Assembly: GCF_921293095.1 (NCBI RefSeq)
Contig: NC_060246.1
Location: 114,184,941-114,248,940, forward strand
DNA: 64,000 nucleotides
Direction: 5' to 3'
From: Ischnura elegans
Taxonomy: Eukaryota; Arthropoda; Insecta; Odonata; Coenagrionidae
Every line of letters starts with the position of its first letter. The first letter of the stretch is position 1. The notes beneath the pieces are model-generated. The model saw only the letters and a program-made list of their open reading frames with translations. It had not been told where the DNA came from and did no database searches. This document shows positions 63,412 through 64,000 of the stretch, in pieces. The translations under genes and the position numbers were made by a program.

Positions 63412-64000
63412 TCAAGGGACTTCCACCAATATCATCATCTTGTGGTGTTCTGCCCGTCGGCATGTCCCCCGCGCCAATGCTGTCTTCCATTCCCTTCTGT
63501 CTCCGGCCATCTCCTTGAACTCTACATATCTTCCAATTTTTATGTTGTCAATGAATTTCAGTCTTCTCCTTCCCTTTCTTCTGACCCCTTCCACCGATCC
63601 CTCCAAAGCTACTTTCAAAATCCCTCTCATAAAATGTCCCAGCCAGTTACCCTTCCTTTGATTTATTTTGTCCATCAACGTTCTTTCCTCATCTATCCTA
63701 TTTAACACTTGCTTATTCCTAACTCGATCCGTCCACCGTATTCCCTCCATCTTCCTCCAAACCCACATCTCAAACGCCGCGATCCTGTCCCTGTCTCTCT
63801 TCCCCATCGTCTAAGTCTCACATCCATACATAAACACACTCCACACATAACATTTCACCAATCTCTTCCTCAATTTTAATTCGAGTGCCTTGTTACACAA
63901 GGCTCTTTTCTTCTTCTTGAAAACTTCTTTCGCCATTCCTATCCTTTTTTTCACCAATGAGCAATGGTTAAATGAGAATTGAGGTATCTCATGGGTAATT
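63412..64000 (-). pseudogene. LINE reverse transcriptase C-terminus (broken, reaches window edge)
   Basis: Minus-strand reading: LRKRLVKCYVWSVFMYGCET, a stop in place of Trp, then RDRIAAFEMWVWRKMEGIRW, TDRVRNKQVLNRIDEERTLM and INQRKGNWLGHFMR. This is the standard C-terminal block of the LINE family also found at 10830-12060. The premature stop and the missing 5' part mark it as a fragment. Confidence 0.85.

Larger units (their letters stand above)
59981..64000. other. Upstream kuz intron (presumed) to window edge
   Basis: The acceptor at 59981 shows that another kuz exon lies further upstream; none was recognised here. Holds a pogo-type element (62152-63292) and a LINE fragment (63412-64000). 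From 60000 to 62150 I see nothing recognisable. Confidence 0.6.

Overview
The window is animal nuclear DNA, most likely from an insect or another arthropod. It is AT-rich, all real genes are split by introns, and most of the length is transposon debris. Two conserved protein genes lie head-to-tail on the minus strand. All exon calls below were made by reading splice sites and checking that the reading phase carries across every junction.

Gene 1 (positions 1 to 23699, minus, 3' end outside the window) is Tsen54, the Sen54 subunit of the tRNA-splicing endonuclease. Five exons are visible (843 codons in one continuous frame): the conserved N-terminal Sen54 fold, then a very large exon carrying an acidic/SUMO-interaction-like part and a Ser/Gln/Tyr/Arg-rich low-complexity part, then the beginning of the C-terminal domain. 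Gene 2 (32456 to 59980, minus, 5' exons outside the window) is a Kuzbanian/ADAM10 metalloprotease. Twelve exons give 1171 codons: prodomain, furin site, zinc catalytic site, disintegrin and cysteine-rich domains, one membrane span, and an unusually long, basic cytoplasmic tail in a single GC-rich last exon.

The rest is introns and about 8.8 kb between the genes. They hold: hAT-type MITEs with clear 8-bp target duplications (406-680, 33974-34223, 53497-54054 with a second one inside it, and others); a 1.66-kb hAT-like element (17195-18854); pogo/Tigger-type elements and decayed transposases (13797-15140, 35473-36598, 48650-49750, 62152-63292); decayed LINE reverse transcriptase pieces (10830-12060, 38700-38890, 63412-64000); tRNA-derived SINEs; piggyBac-like TTAA MITE ends; several foldback elements; and a 2.9-kb inverted-repeat element (27133-30048) carrying a damaged gene with its own introns.

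The most striking structure is in the kuz intron at 41740-49929. Two non-identical, non-coding LTR retroelements sit tail-to-tail as a 6.8-kb palindrome. The whole pair is flanked by a single 4-bp duplication, as if it had integrated as one unit. It lies exactly at the edge of an older hAT MITE, which is itself interrupted by a pogo-type element. No CRISPR, operon or other prokaryotic feature is present.
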